Below are positions 11,801-21,200 of a DNA stretch of 64,000 nt, one piece after another. The DNA lies in contig JASEVX010000003.1 of the NCBI GenBank assembly GCA_031761405.1, positions 142,360,700 to 142,424,699 on the forward strand. Direction: 5' to 3'. Made by a program: the position numbers and the translations under genes. The notes below the pieces were generated by a model. It ran no database searches. It was not told where the DNA came from and was given only the letters and a program-made list of their open reading frames with translations. This DNA is from Serripes groenlandicus (taxonomy: Eukaryota > Mollusca > Bivalvia > Cardiida > Cardiidae). The first letter of the stretch is position 1, and each line of letters opens with the position of its first letter.

Positions 11801-14800
11801 AAACAAAATATTGATTAAAGTTAAGTTTTAGACATTATGGCAAAAGTCGTCTGCTTCAGAAGCGTCAGAAATCATCTTCATGTGGGAAATGGTTAACCCT
11901 TTCCCTCATATAAACGCTTTCTGACGCCTCTGCAGCAGATGGCTTTTTGAAAACATAGTGACAAAAGAAGAAATTGCACAAAACGTGCAATTTCTCCTTT
12001 TGCTACACTGTTTTCCACTTATAGTAATAGGTTATCCAATCAATTATAGAGACTTTCTGGAGGCCCGGATAAGCCTAAGCATGCCGCAGAGGCTAACCCA
12101 GACATAATTTGTTTTCGCCTCCTGTGGATTTTCTGTTTCAGGAATCATTACTCTAAACCTCTACCCCCATGAGACAGAATGAGTCGGCCCGAATCAGGCT
12201 GATCTGGGTCGATACATTACGCAGAGTCCATACTGTTGGTTTTCTCGTGAAACGGCTGATATATATTGAGATGTACAGTCCTCTCTGTTTACTTTGAACA
12301 GATTGCCATCGGGACATTGTATTTGTGATCGACGAATCCTCGAGTATCGGTGCGAATGGCTTCAGATATGCAATTGATTACATCATCAGGGTTGTAACCA
12401 GTCTGGACATAAGTATCCATGGAGACCAGGTAATCAAAGTCTTTTAATCCTTTCCAACATACAAATATGCAGCAGACAACTTTGAAATCATCTTGCAAAA
12501 TTATGGAAAATCTCAATAAGGGAAAAGTTGATTATTGAAAAGAATTGAAAACATTTTGGAAAAAGAAGTAGTAACAATGTTTAGTAACAATGTTTTCAAA
12601 TGTTTTCTATTTTCGAGGTTGGTTGATTGTTTGATTGGAGCTTAACGCCGTTTTAATATGTATTTAATTTATATCACGATGGTTAGTTAACATAACCAAG
12701 CCGGTCTGTAGCATCAATGCATTATATTTCAAACAAAACTGTTTAATCGTCACCCATAGACTGTCAGGCCATCTGTTCAATTGTGGACCAGGTCAGATCA
12801 TAACAAAAACTTTAAACATGGTAGTAATAGCTGCCCTCCTTGGCGCTCAAGGCTGCGGGGTTAGCATAACGACTGACTGGCTGGTGTCAGGATAAATGGA
12901 CCAGTAGAACTGGTAACTTACCCAGGAAACGTCGTGATATAGCTGAACAATTGTTGAAAGCGGCGTAAAACACCAAACAATCAATTAATCAACATTGGCA
13001 GACGAGTGACTATTGTAAATCATGGGAAAGAATAAATGGCAGAGCTGGAGTTCGAACGTTTGACCCCTTGATCGATAGCTCTTGCCGTTATCGTTTAACA
13101 TCTGTAACAATTGGATCACTTCTCCTGCACTGATCCGTACGTGATTCACTACCACCTTTCCTTACTTGAAATCCCTTTCCCACATTCAGAAAATAGGCAG
13201 CTGACGACTTTGAAAACATATATATATATATAAAAAATCATGGAAAATCTCTATGAATGGAGGTATTATTACTAGAGATAAAATGAAAATATCGTGGCAA
13301 AAGGAGAAATTGCTAGTTCTGAGCAATTTTTCCTTTTGTCAGAGGGTTTTCAAAAGTCGTCTGCTGAGGAGGCGTCAGAAGGCATGCGTCTGTATGTGGG
13401 AAGGGTTAATCAATATACAGGTAACAATGATGATCCATCAATGACACAGGACGTTAAATCTATAATCAGAGATTCAGTTCACCATCCGAAAATAGGCCAT
13501 GTACGTTCTCAGTGAAGCAGTACGCATACAGCATAATACACTGTTCAGTGGCATCCATTTGTATCGGTTCATTAATTGGAGTCAAATTTAATCGTTTGAT
13601 TTCAAATCTTAGTTAATATCGGATCTCCAATTTTCAAGATATAAGATATTTCTTCAGACATTTCCTAAACTAACCGTCTATTGGTATCGCTAGTCCTTAT
13701 CCCATTATACGAAAATTCAAACACTATTTATTTGTGTACACATTAGAAAACGATCAACATGTACACTGGTGCAGTCTAATCTAGATCTACAATGTGTCAC
13801 TTAGTTTAAAAATATTTTTATTATCAAAATAACATGTAATATTTACATACATATGTATACATAGTTCAACAATTATATGGGGGCAGAAGGGTCTGGCCAC
13901 AAGTTCTCTCAATTTAGATAACACATTTTAAGTGTCTTCTATATTTTAATAAATGTATATATTTCAGCCTTTTTATGTTTTAAGACATTTATTCCGTTCC
14001 AGTTTTGAATTTTTGTATATCAATTGCAACTTTCCAATCGATATTCCAGAAATAGCAAGTTCATAAATATATAGATTTCAACACTAAAATTGATTACATG
14101 TATTATAACTTTTTTCCTTCACAACTTATTTTCAGATTTTGTTTCTATTTGTGTTTTTTTCCCTTTCATTTCTTCCCTTATAAAACATTTTGAGCATTTT
14201 CATGTGTTTGTCAACAATGTGTCACTTGCATGTATCAATCTATCAATACGAAGCGAGCTCGACTTTGTTGAGAGGGAGCATCGACTTGGTAAACTATATG
14301 TTTCACCTTGCTTAAGCCAAGTCTGTGGGAAAATCCTCACTTGGAAATTGTAAAAAATATCACAGACGTCTGAATTTTCATTTGGACTTTCATTATAGTA
14401 TAAGAACCATATATAGAGACTATTTATAGTTACACGGTTCAGTGTGGGATGTTCCATTTTCTCGAACGAAAACAATACCGTCATTATCATGTTTGCATAT
14501 GATCCATATAGCGCAATCATTGTGTTGTAGCTTAACATGGTCTTGTGTGGATTTATTTTCCAAAATTTTCTCAAACAAAAATCAGACGCCTGTGTAAATA
14601 TATAAACATCAAAGTTATAAATTGTATGTTAATAGATCCGTTTTGTTCATGAGACAGTCGGTCATTTCCAAGGGATATTTAATGACTTCTGACGGAAACA
14701 GACGAGCCTTTATACTGTTAAACAATGCCGACTACATATGAAAATCGCCGAGCCCATTCGGGGTCCTTAATCTTAAGTCTCTTTTATTCATTGACTACCA

Positions 14801-15224
14801 GGTCTCCTTGCTACTTTACGACGCGAGTCCACACATCCAATGGTATCTGAACGAGTACGTCACCAAATCCGACCTTTTAACCGCGCTGACGTATGTCCCG
14901 TACCACAATGGACACACAAGAACTGATGTCGCACTACAATTCACACGAGAGCACGTTCTCCAGTTCTCGAACGGTGACCGTCCCTCCGCCAAGAACGCGG
15001 TGATCATTCTGACTGACGGACGATCCAACCTACACGCCAACACGGTAACCGAGGCGAATAAATTACACACGGCGGACACCACGGTCATTGCTATTGGTTT
15101 AGGGGATGGATCCTCGAGACAGGAACTGAAGGATCTGGCGACCGATTATAACCACGCATTGCTAGCTCATGTCCCGCAGGATCTCATCAAAGCCGTTCCG
15201 ATTACGCTGAATCTGTTATGTTGA
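2715..15224 (+). CDS. secreted ShKT-LU-VWA domain protein (spliced gene, 5' end not identified)
   Basis: The six exons are 2715-2852, 3402-3484, 4386-4457, 8295-8454, 12302-12429 and 14802-15224. Every junction is GT-AG and all phases agree (1, 0, 0, 1, 0), giving 333 residues before TGA. In order, the product has one ShKT domain (six Cys), one complete LU (Ly6/uPAR three-finger) domain with ten Cys ending in CCNTDLCN, a short Thr/Pro linker, and a C-terminal VWA domain. The VWA metal site is intact: DESSS, the Thr of GHTRTD, and ILTDG. The chain ends in a Cys that could pair with the Cys just before the VWA. No transmembrane segment is visible, so an extracellular matrix, mucus or haemolymph protein is inferred. 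The upstream exon entering the ShKT exon in phase 1 is unidentified. Confidence 0.85.
3402..3484 (+). CDS. exon: LU domain, N-terminal third
   Basis: The acceptor TTGATACAG and donor GAG|GTGAGG give 27 codons, entering in phase 1 and leaving in phase 0. It reads VRCYHCPSHS and then two further Cys (KLC, TTC). The RCYxC start is the signature opening of Ly6/uPAR domains. Confidence 0.85.
3539..3767. mobile_element. MITE-A copy (TTAA-flanked, CCCTTTCCC ends)
   Basis: This 229-bp palindromic element starts TTAACCCTTTCCCTCA and ends GAGGGCAAGGGTTAA. The inner arms carry ATTCTGCAGCAGACGACTTT and TCTGCTGCAGAGGCGTC, with a self-complementary core (AAATTGCACATTTTGTGCAATTT). It has no ORF. It lies 54 bp after the donor of the first LU exon. 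Confidence 0.8.
4044..4345 (+). mobile_element. tRNA-derived SINE with internal triplication
   Basis: The head (about 4044-4103) is tRNA-like, with A-box-like TAGTGTAGAGCG and B-box GGTTCGATCCC. The body carries the family blocks TGGCGCTCAGGATTG, GACTGACTGGCTGGTGTCAGGA, ACTGGTAACCTACCCAGGAAACGCCGTGATATA and a terminal AAAGCACAATAC. At 4193-4297 a 35-bp body segment (AGGATACACG...CCTACCC) is present three times in tandem. It sits in the first LU intron. Confidence 0.75.
4386..4457 (+). CDS. exon: LU domain, middle third
   Basis: The acceptor is ATCCGTTTACAG and the donor CAG|GTAAGT. The exon is symmetric 0-0 with 24 codons. It contains SCMINTL and HIMSCGSKQ, supplying the fifth and sixth LU cysteines. 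The only open frame agrees with the phase-0 ends of its neighbours. Confidence 0.82.
5137..5211 (-). repeat. tRNA-like sequence (SINE head or tRNA pseudogene)
   Basis: Minus reading gives GTAGCGGTTAGCATG (A-box-like) and GAGTTCGATTCCCGCTCTGG (B-box and T-arm). Ends and anticodon arm do not fold convincingly as a functional tRNA. Confidence 0.5.
5619..5781. repeat. long near-perfect inverted repeat (hairpin element)
   Basis: The left arm GGAATATTACGTTGCGGGAG is answered by CTCCCGCAACGTAATATTCC at the right end. Pairing continues inward (GCGATAAA, GTATTGCACGAC, GCGTGGAAAA, ATATCTTAC) to a small centre at TCGACCTTCGGTCTCG. Almost all of the 163 bp is arm, so this is a snapback MITE or hairpin-forming relic. 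It has no coding content. Confidence 0.8.
5782..6641. other. intron 3 sequence, no gene seen
   Basis: AT-rich sequence. The 60-codon plus frame at 5897-6079 has no domain and low-complexity residue use. Nothing else is recognisable. Confidence 0.5.
6642..6872. mobile_element. MITE-A copy
   Basis: It starts TTAACCCTTTCCCTAATA and ends GCGGGAAAGGGTTAA (231 bp). The interior is nearly identical to the copy at 3539-3767, including GAATGGATAACCTATGACAA. Both are fairly young copies in neighbouring introns of the same gene. Confidence 0.82.
7090..7465. repeat. dispersed repeat fragment (low confidence)
   Basis: The block contains TTTGTCCGTCGTCCGTCG and ends in CAGGTGAGCGATCGAAGGCC and ATCATGGCCCTCTTG. 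I associate this ending with a common bivalve interspersed repeat, from memory only. There is no ORF. Confidence 0.35.
7599..7844. mobile_element. foldback element with 27-bp terminal inverted repeats
   Basis: The left end CGAGGGCTTGGCGTGAAACG and the right end CGTTTCACGCCAAGCCCTCG are perfect reverse complements, and pairing extends through GTTGTAA/TTACAAC. The interior contains a second small palindrome (GCCATTGCTC and GAGCAATGGC). There is no coding capacity. No related copy was seen in this window. Confidence 0.75.
7895..8122 (-). mobile_element. tRNA-derived SINE
   Basis: In minus reading the tRNA-like head (GAAGTAGTGGTTCAGC ... AGGTTCGATCCCCGGTCGGG) is followed by the body blocks CATTACGACTGACGC, GGTGTCAGGA and GTATTGGTACTTGC. 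It belongs to the same family as the copy at 4044. It lies just upstream of the third LU exon. Confidence 0.65.
8295..8454 (+). CDS. exon: LU domain C-terminal third plus Thr/Pro linker
   Basis: The acceptor is GTTTCTTACAG. The frame gives YCDGFGFGFIGKRD and then HCCNTDLCN, the diagnostic end of LU domains, followed by TVPPTTPTP. Two donors are possible: CCG|GTAAGA (end 8447, phase 0) and AGAA|GTAAGT (end 8454, phase 1). I chose 8454 because the VWA exon must be entered in phase 1, giving NCHRDIVF across the junction. Confidence 0.87.
8650..8916. mobile_element. MITE-B copy, rearranged
   Basis: The right end CGTGGAACGGCTCAT is intact. The left terminus is missing, and the segment AACCCGGACAGACAC occurs twice, so the copy is internally duplicated. 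Confidence 0.65.
9091..9341. repeat. 25-bp minisatellite, about 10 copies
   Basis: The unit is TGTGTTTATCACATACTCTATTTAA with rare substitutions (ACCC for ACTC) and one deleted base near 9306. The array ends against the MITE-B at 9344. Confidence 0.92.
9344..9578. mobile_element. MITE-B copy
   Basis: Starts TTGAGCCGTTCCACAAGAAA and ends TTTCTTGTGGAACGGCTCAA, a 20-bp near-perfect inverted repeat. Flanking bases differ from the ATAT seen elsewhere. Confidence 0.8.
9648..9887. mobile_element. MITE-C copy, complete (240 bp)
   Basis: Starts ATTCCACCAACTTTACTTAG and ends CTAAGTAAGGTTGGTGGAAT, imperfect inverted repeats. The inner arms continue with TAATACTTAAATACTTAAA and TTTAAGTATTTAAGTATTCC. 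It has no ORF. A partial relative lies at 2220-2440. Confidence 0.75.
9951..10155. mobile_element. MITE-A copy, diverged
   Basis: Begins TTAACTCTTTCTGCATGCAG and ends TTGTTTGCGGGTTAA. The inner GTCGTCTGCTGC block is retained. Confidence 0.6.
10245..10420. mobile_element. MITE-A fragment leading into a tandem array
   Basis: Carries the MITE-A interior (GAATGGATAACCTATGACTA, GAGAAATTGCTAGTTTTGAG, TCACTATGTTTTCAAAAAGC) up to GTCTGCTGCAGAGGCGTCAG. There the 46-bp array takes over instead of the normal terminus. Confidence 0.75.
10411..10872. repeat. 46-bp tandem array grown from a MITE-A arm, about 10 units
   Basis: The unit joins the MITE-A arm GCAGAGGCGTCAGAAAGCGT to CTATTGGCTTTATTACTTGG and GTCGCT. 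Copies differ by only a few bases, so expansion is recent. 46 is not a multiple of three and the unit lacks stops, so a 201-codon frame runs through it. I treat that frame as an artefact. Confidence 0.92.
11254..11454. mobile_element. MITE-A copy
   Basis: Starts TTAAGCCCTTTCCAACATAC and ends GTGGATAAGGGTTAA. The core palindrome is AAATTGCTCATGATGAGCAATTT. Confidence 0.75.
11838..12058. mobile_element. two abutting MITE-A fragments
   Basis: A right-arm fragment (AAGTCGTCTGCTTCAGAAGC ... GGGAAATGGTTAA, to 11896) is followed directly by a second copy starting TTAACCCTTTCCCTCATATA at 11893. The second copy loses its right end at the MITE-B at 12059. Confidence 0.65.
12059..12264. mobile_element. 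MITE-B copy, left end truncated
   Basis: Contains CCTCCTGTGGATTTTCTGTT and ends TTTCTCGTGAAACGGCTGATAT. It replaces the right half of the adjacent MITE-A and lies 38 bp before the first VWA exon. Confidence 0.7.
12302..12429 (+). CDS. exon: VWA domain, N-terminal part with MIDAS DxSxS
   Basis: The acceptor is TTACTTTGAACAG and the donor CAG|GTAATC, with phase 1 in and phase 0 out. It reads CHRDIVFVIDESSSIG followed by an amphipathic helix. DESSS is the MIDAS metal-binding loop of integrin/matrilin-type VWA domains. Confidence 0.92.
12441..12605. mobile_element. MITE-A fragment
   Basis: Left-arm sequence (AATCCTTTCCAACATACAAA, GCAGCAGACAACTTTGAAA) begins about 11 bp after the VWA exon donor. 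The right terminus is absent. Confidence 0.5.
12608..12985. mobile_element. two SINE-family fragments in opposite orientations
   Basis: A minus-oriented tail (TTGATTGTTTGATTGGAGCT, TTAACGCCGTTTT) is followed by a plus-oriented body (GACTGACTGGCTGGTGTCAGGA, ACTGGTAACTTACCCAGGAA, TGAAAGCGGCGTAAAACACC). The tRNA-like head is degraded. Confidence 0.65.
13169..13409. mobile_element. MITE-A copy
   Basis: Starts AAATCCCTTTCCCACATTCA and ends TGTGGGAAGGGTTAAT. The core is GAGAAATTGCTAGTTCTGAG with the usual GTCGTCTGCTGAGGAGGCGT arm. Confidence 0.7.
13410..14790. other. VWA intron sequence, no gene seen
   Basis: AT-rich unique-looking sequence. Open frames near 14090-14574 on both strands have no recognisable domain, and overlapping frames on opposite strands argue against coding. 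Confidence 0.5.
14802..15224 (+). CDS. terminal exon: VWA domain, C-terminal part and stop
   Basis: The acceptor TTGACTACCAG is followed by phase-0 VSLLLYDASP. It has the MIDAS Thr in GHTRTDVAL, the conserved ILTDGRSN strand, and the final strand and helix VIAIGLGDGSS. It ends LNLLC and then TGA at 15222-15224. GC content and codon use are clearly higher than in the flanking introns. Confidence 0.94.
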   Translation, partial: VSLLLYDASPHIQWYLNEYVTKSDLLTALTYVPYHNGHTRTDVALQFTREHVLQFSNGDRPSAKNAVIILTDGRSNLHANTVTEANKLHTADTTVIAIGLGDGSSRQELKDLATDYNHALLAHVPQDLIKAVPITLNLLC

Positions 15225-15316
15225 GTTTGGAATGTAATGTTAATTACTGAAATGAAAACTCTGATCCAGAGTTAGACTTCATTTGGTGTGTTATAATTGT
15301 TGATATGAACATGTAG

Positions 15317-15531
15317 TTCAACTCTTTTCCTCAAATGTATAGACGCTTTCTGACGCCTCTACAGCAGACTAGATTTGTAAATATTTGAGAAAAGGGGAGA
15401 AACTGTTCATTATTTCAAAATGTTTTCAACTATTGTTCAATTATTATACTTTCATTTTAGAGAGTTTTGTATTTTGCCTTTATGTTTTCAAAGTCGTCTG
15501 CTGCATATTTATTGTATGTTGGGAAGGGTTA
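15317..15531. mobile_element. MITE-A copy, diverged
   Basis: Starts TTCAACTCTTTTCCTCAAAT and ends TATGTTGGGAAGGGTTA, in the 3' flank of the VWA gene. Confidence 0.65.
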
Positions 15532-16145
15532 TAGCTGCCGCCTGCTCTTGCGACAAAACAAGAAACATATGAAATATTGAAGGTTAATCCTTGATACATA
15601 ATGAGTAATTCGTCCTACAATATCGATGTTTGAAACTAGTTTGTAAAATCAAGCAAACGTTTGCACAATTTTCCCATTTTAACAGTTTATTATATTTCGT
15701 AAAGGCTTCTTTTATTTATGTTTTTTTAATATGATACTCGGGGAAAAGAAAGCAAATAATGTATTGAGACAGCCTTAAATCAATACATTCGCTATCCTTG
15801 GAGATTCATACGCTGTTCTCCAATCCATTTCCAATCAATTATTGACCGACAGTATAGTCGACACTCATTATGTCAATGTTGAAAGTCTCTATTTATATAG
15901 CTTTGATCGAATAGTTTCTCTGCTGCATATGTGTAAGATAGTTTCGTCTTTTCATACTATATCGTTAGATACTTGGTCCGATCTGACAACACACTTCATC
16001 AAACAGACGGTACTTATTTATGTCAGATATGTCGGACGAGTTTCGGGCAGTGTATATATCCAATGTTTATATTGAATAATAGTTATGGCGAACATTTTTT
16101 TATGTCTTCAAAATTTGCGACACAATGAGGCTCAACTGCATATTT

Positions 16146-17490
16146 GGTTGTACATCATTTATAACTCACAAAGCTCTGGGGTCTTTTCGTCCCCGGTTGT
16201 ACATCATTTATAACTAACAAAGCTCTGGGGTCTTTTCGTCCCCGGTTGTACATCATTTATAACTCACAAAGCTCTTGGGTCTTTTCGTCCCCGATTGTAC
16301 ATCATTTATAACTCACAAAGCTCTGGGGTCTTTTCGTCCCATCCGGTTTTACATCATTTATAACTCACAAAGCTCTAGGGTCTTTTCGTCCCACCTGGTT
16401 TTACATCATTTATAACTCACAAAGCTCTGGGGTATTTTTGTCCCATCCGGTTTTACATCATTTATAACTCACAAAGCTCTGGGGTCTTTTCGTCCCCGGT
16501 TGTACTTCATTTATAACTCACAAAGCTCTGGGGTATTTTCGCCCCATCCGGTTTTACATCATTTATAACTCACAAAGCTCTGGGGTATTTTTGTCCCCGG
16601 TTTTACATCATTTATAATTCACAAAGCTCTGGGGTCTTTTCGTCACACCTGGTTTTACATCATTTATAACTTACAAAGCTCTGGGGTCTTTTCGTCCCCG
16701 GTTGTACATCATTTATAACTCACACAGCTCTGGGGTCTTTTCGTCCCACCTGGTTTTACATCATTTATAACTTACAAAGCTCTGGGGTATTTTCGTCCCA
16801 CCTGGCTTTACATCATTTATAACTCACAAAGCTCTTTTGTATCTTCGTCCCATCCGGTTTTATATCATTTATAACTCACAAAGCTCTGGGGTATTTTCGT
16901 CCCATCCGGTTTTACATCATTTATAACTCACACAGCTCTGGGGTCTTTTCGTCCCCGGTTGTACATCATTTATAACTCACAAAGCTCTGGGGTATTTTCG
17001 TCCCATCCGGTTTTACATCATTTATAACTCACAAAGCTCTGGGGTCTTTTCGTCCCCAGTTGTACATCATTTATAACTCACAAAGCTCTGGGGTATTTTC
17101 GTCCCATCCGGTTTTACATCATTTATAACTCACAAAGCTCTGGGGTATTTTCGTCCCATCCGGTTTTACATCATTTATAACTCACAAAGCTCTGGGGTCT
17201 TTTCGTCCCATCCGGTTGTACATCATTTATAACTCACAAAGCTCTGGGGTCTTTTCGTCCCATCCGGTTGTACATCATTTATAACTCACAAAGCTCTGGG
17301 GTCTTTTCGTCCCATCCGGTTGTACATCATTTATAACTCACAAAGCTCTGGGGTCTTTTCGTCCCATCCGGTTGTACATCATTTATAACTCACAAAGCTC
17401 TGGGGTCTTTTCGTCCCATCCGGTTGTACATCATTTATAACTCACAAAGCTCTGGGGTCTTTTCGTCCCACCCGGTTGTATATCATTTAT
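16146..17490. repeat. 50/53-bp minisatellite, about 26 copies
   Basis: The core is TACATCATTTATAACTCACA, AAGCTCTGGGGTCTTTTCGT. Two linker types alternate: CCCCGGTTG (50-bp unit) and CCCATCCGGTTT or CCCATCCGGTTG (53-bp unit). The last six or so units are homogeneous for the 53-bp TTG form, and the earlier part is a mixture. Confidence 0.93.
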
Positions 17491-17698
17491 ATAACCCGTG
17501 CTCCCATGCAGACGCATTTAGAAAACATTGTTGTAAAAGGTGAACTTTGTCATGATGATAATTTTCTCCTTTTGTCACAATGTTATCAACTCGTATCAAT
17601 AATTAAACTTCCTTCCATGCATACAGATGCGTCAGTTTTTGTGTCCTTATGCTATTAGTCTGTCTACTGCAGATTTGTTGTATGTGGGAAAGAGCTAA
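17488..17698. mobile_element. MITE-A copy, diverged
   Basis: Contains CCATGCAGACGCATTTAGAA, AACATTGTTGTAAAAGG and ends TATGTGGGAAAGAGCTAA. It directly abuts the 50/53-bp array. Confidence 0.55.
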
Positions 17699-18193
17699 TG
17701 TTTACAACGGCGTAAAACTGGTGGAGCTACACTTCTATCTTTTTGTCAGAGGTTTTCTCTCGGACGATATTACGTATTGACAGAGCGTGAAGGCTCTGGG
17801 AAGTATACGCATGCTCACCTGAGTATTCAGATGTAATAAGACCCTAAATAGACAGGATGATTTGTGTGATCATAAACCTTCTGGAAAGACTAAATAACAT
17901 TATGGGAATATTGTGGATCTTTTCAGAAGCATACCAATCTGAATTCTTATTTACTGCAATTTGAATCATTTTTATCGTGGTCCATTATAACGCAGAGTTA
18001 AACCCGTTTTCAAAAAAAATGTAGATTTTTTTATTTTAATTTTAACCCTATGCTTATTTAGTAATTCTATACAATCATTTCCTCTGTATTTTACTCAAAT
18101 GGGCGCTATTAATGAAATACGCAACCTGATTTACTGCACTTTTTTACCTTTCCAAAAATTGATGTTCGCGCATGCCCAGTCCGCCCGGTTACC

Positions 18194-18205
18194 GATGACG
18201 TCATC
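18194..18205. promoter_or_regulatory. palindromic CRE-like site upstream of the P2X7-C relic
   Basis: ATGACGTCAT occurs about 20 bp before the candidate ATG at 18222. It matches the CREB/ATF palindrome TGACGTCA. Function is inferred only; two more such sites occur at about 19103-19121. Confidence 0.3.
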
Positions 18206-18221
18206 AGTTGACAATTCAACC

Positions 18222-21200
18222 ATGCCTGTAATGGCGACTAGTGAAATATGTAAGGTTTAGAAGAAACAGAGGCGAATTATGTGCTAATTCCAGCAATTCC
18301 GAGTGCTCAACCGTACCAGTTTGAACCAAGACGAGCATCGGCGCCTTTTTATTCATCAGATTCGGAAACTCAATCTTCCAGCGATGAGAACGAGTACGAT
18401 GAAAATGATCGTGTGGATAATACAAATTGGTAGGAACATATCTTGTTTTATTCAAGGCCCAAATCGTTATTCTCCTATACTTTGTTTTCAATGATCTTCA
18501 AGTTACTTCGTTATTTTATTCATTTAGCCATTTCATTCGATCAAAAGGATATTAACATATAACCAGAGACATATAAACACATGTTTTCATATGTCTCTGA
18601 TAATATGAGTATAGGTGCTACCTATTTCGGGTAAACATTTATTATATGTTGTGATCGGTGAATAATTCCCCGCGAACTGCAGTTAGCCCCTTACTTGCAG
18701 CACGATCAGTTATTTACGTCAATTACGAGTCCTACCGATCTAAGCAAAGAAAATAAAAATCATCATCAGGTTAAGCTTATATTTAACTTTAAAATATAGC
18801 CAAGATTTTACATCCATGAACATATGATGACAGGTACAACAAATAATCAACTTGCCCTTCATAAAGTACTTCAAATAAAACGATTCCATAATTCACTGAA
18901 CTACATTTGTGACAAGCCAAACTAACGTTTCCTATAATTTCTATCGTTTTCCTTTTGGTTCATTTAGTTTAAACTTATTTATTTTACATCGATTGTGAAA
19001 AAAAAAAAAAAAATCCCAAAGTCAGGACCCGCTCATCACGGGACTCGAACCAAGGACCTTTGATACAAGAGGCCGACGCTCTACCTCTGCACCACTAATA
19101 GAATGACGTCATGTGACGTCATATTACAGGAATTTGGATTTATAACTTCCAGAATGTCAAAGGTCAGAAAACCCTTACGAGTTGTTATTTGAACTCGTTT
19201 TAGAAATAGACGAAAAGTGTTATTAAACGGAAATAATCAAACATAAAATTACTTGTGCTCGTTCCTTTATCGAATACGTATTATCATATTTAATTATTTA
19301 ATTATTTTCTCTAGAAGTTTTTTTTGTTTCGATATTTTCTTTTCATCCAATCAAAACGTAGCACTGTAGCAGAATCGTGACTGCATTGAAAAATCCATTC
19401 TGGACACAATTTTTGGAAAGACGGTATAGCAAAATTTTGCATACACATTACCTATTGACGGGAAACATCGATTTGTTTACCCGTATAACCGAACCGGTAT
19501 TTTCGAAGTTGAACATTTCTGCTTCGATCTAGTCTAATCAGGTAAAAATAAGCACGATTTATTTATAAAAACGTTACATTGAAAACCTTACATTTTTGGT
19601 AGTTTCATTCTTTTATCTATGTACACTAACGAAATCTATCTTTCGTCTTTTAATTAATGAAGTGTGCTGTATATAGAGAGAAAAATGGTCAATTTATACT
19701 GAAACCAGGCAGTCAGTTTATAAATTCATCTACCATACGCACCAAGGAGGGAAATGCATTACAACAATTTTCAGTAGTTTGTATGACCTGGCTGGGGATT
19801 GAGCAAGTACAAGCCTGTGGTCTAGTTCCCAAGAAAACAATGATCTAGTTTAATTACTAAACATGCTGTAAATATGGAAGTCAAGAGGTGGATATTCAGT
19901 TACATAACTTCTTTTTTCAGGTGGCAATGTGGGCAATGTGTCCCAATGGCAACAATTAGTGAATCCTGCTGTTGTAGAGAAAATGGTATACTTGATAGCC
20001 TGCTGATGGACTCTGGTCTGAAATGAATTACAGAACACGAAGGTTTCATAGGCAACTGCCTGAACCAGTATGTTGTAGGGACCTCCTTTTATGAATATTT
20101 GGATTGTTACGGCCAAGTAGGGGATGATGAACCGATCCATCAGTAAGTGAAGTTTTATATTTACTCTGTAGATTAAGCATTCATATATATTTAAATATGC
20201 ATTTCCAGATACACCTACTCTGCAGCAGGAGACGAAAAGTGGAAAATAACTATAAATGAAGATATAACTACTGAATAGAGTGGAAAACATTATTTAGAGA
20301 AATTTCTCTTTTTGTCTCAATGTTTTCAACAGTCTTCTGCTAAGGCGTCAAAACAAGTTTACATTGGAAAGAGGTTAACCTTTTTTTAAAATAAATATCA
20401 GACTTGTCAACATGCCTTTAAACAGGGAATATGCCATTGTTAGTGTCGGGATTTTGAAGGGCGCTGATGGGGATAAATCCCAAGACAATGTGGTCATAAT
20501 GGAGTGCCCTAGGGTAAGGCAAATTTCCTAGTGCTGGTTTGCTTAACCAGATATCATAATTAGGTGAACTGGGATCCTGATATAATAATTGAAATAATGT
20601 TGAAATGATAAAATAAAACAAACATATGTCATCATCAGATAAAGAAGAAGAAAACACATCTATTGATGTTATCAATTTTTTATTTCATTCATCATAAGCA
20701 GCTGTAAACTTTGGAACCATTTTCAACAAAAAATGCAAGAAAACCCAGCTAATTTCATCAAGGCACACTTTTGTTGCCACATAATTCTGAAACATTATCT
20801 GTGGCAAATATCATTAAAAAATCTGGTAAATGCTTTCAAAATATATTAGTACTATTACATCGTACCCTTTTTGTGATATTCGTCTTTCACAGATGTCTGC
20901 TTTTATTGAAGTTGAAAACATAAGTGGGAAAATAGAAATAATTTGCATTGGGTAATTTCTTCTTATCCAAAATTGATTTTAATATCCTAGCTTCAAGGGC
21001 ATAATACATACTACAGAAACAGATTTTACATCTGTTATCAATACAAACCACAATATAAGTTTGAAAAAACTTCGTTGAAATGCAAAATATCTACAACTTT
21101 TTTCACAGGCTGTATAGAAAGGCTTACAATATGGATATCGCATACACTTTGAAGGGGTGTGCGGAAGGTCCTACCAGCTTGTGCTGTGGAGAAGATCAGG

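Noticed and set aside
14200..14574. 124-codon minus-strand frame
   Set aside because: AT-rich and without a domain. It overlaps another open frame on the plus strand and lies in the VWA intron.
20024..20026. selenocysteine codon in the P2X7-C-like gene
   Set aside because: Two inferred frameshifts in the same gene make a plain nonsense mutation the simpler explanation. No SECIS element was recognised by eye.
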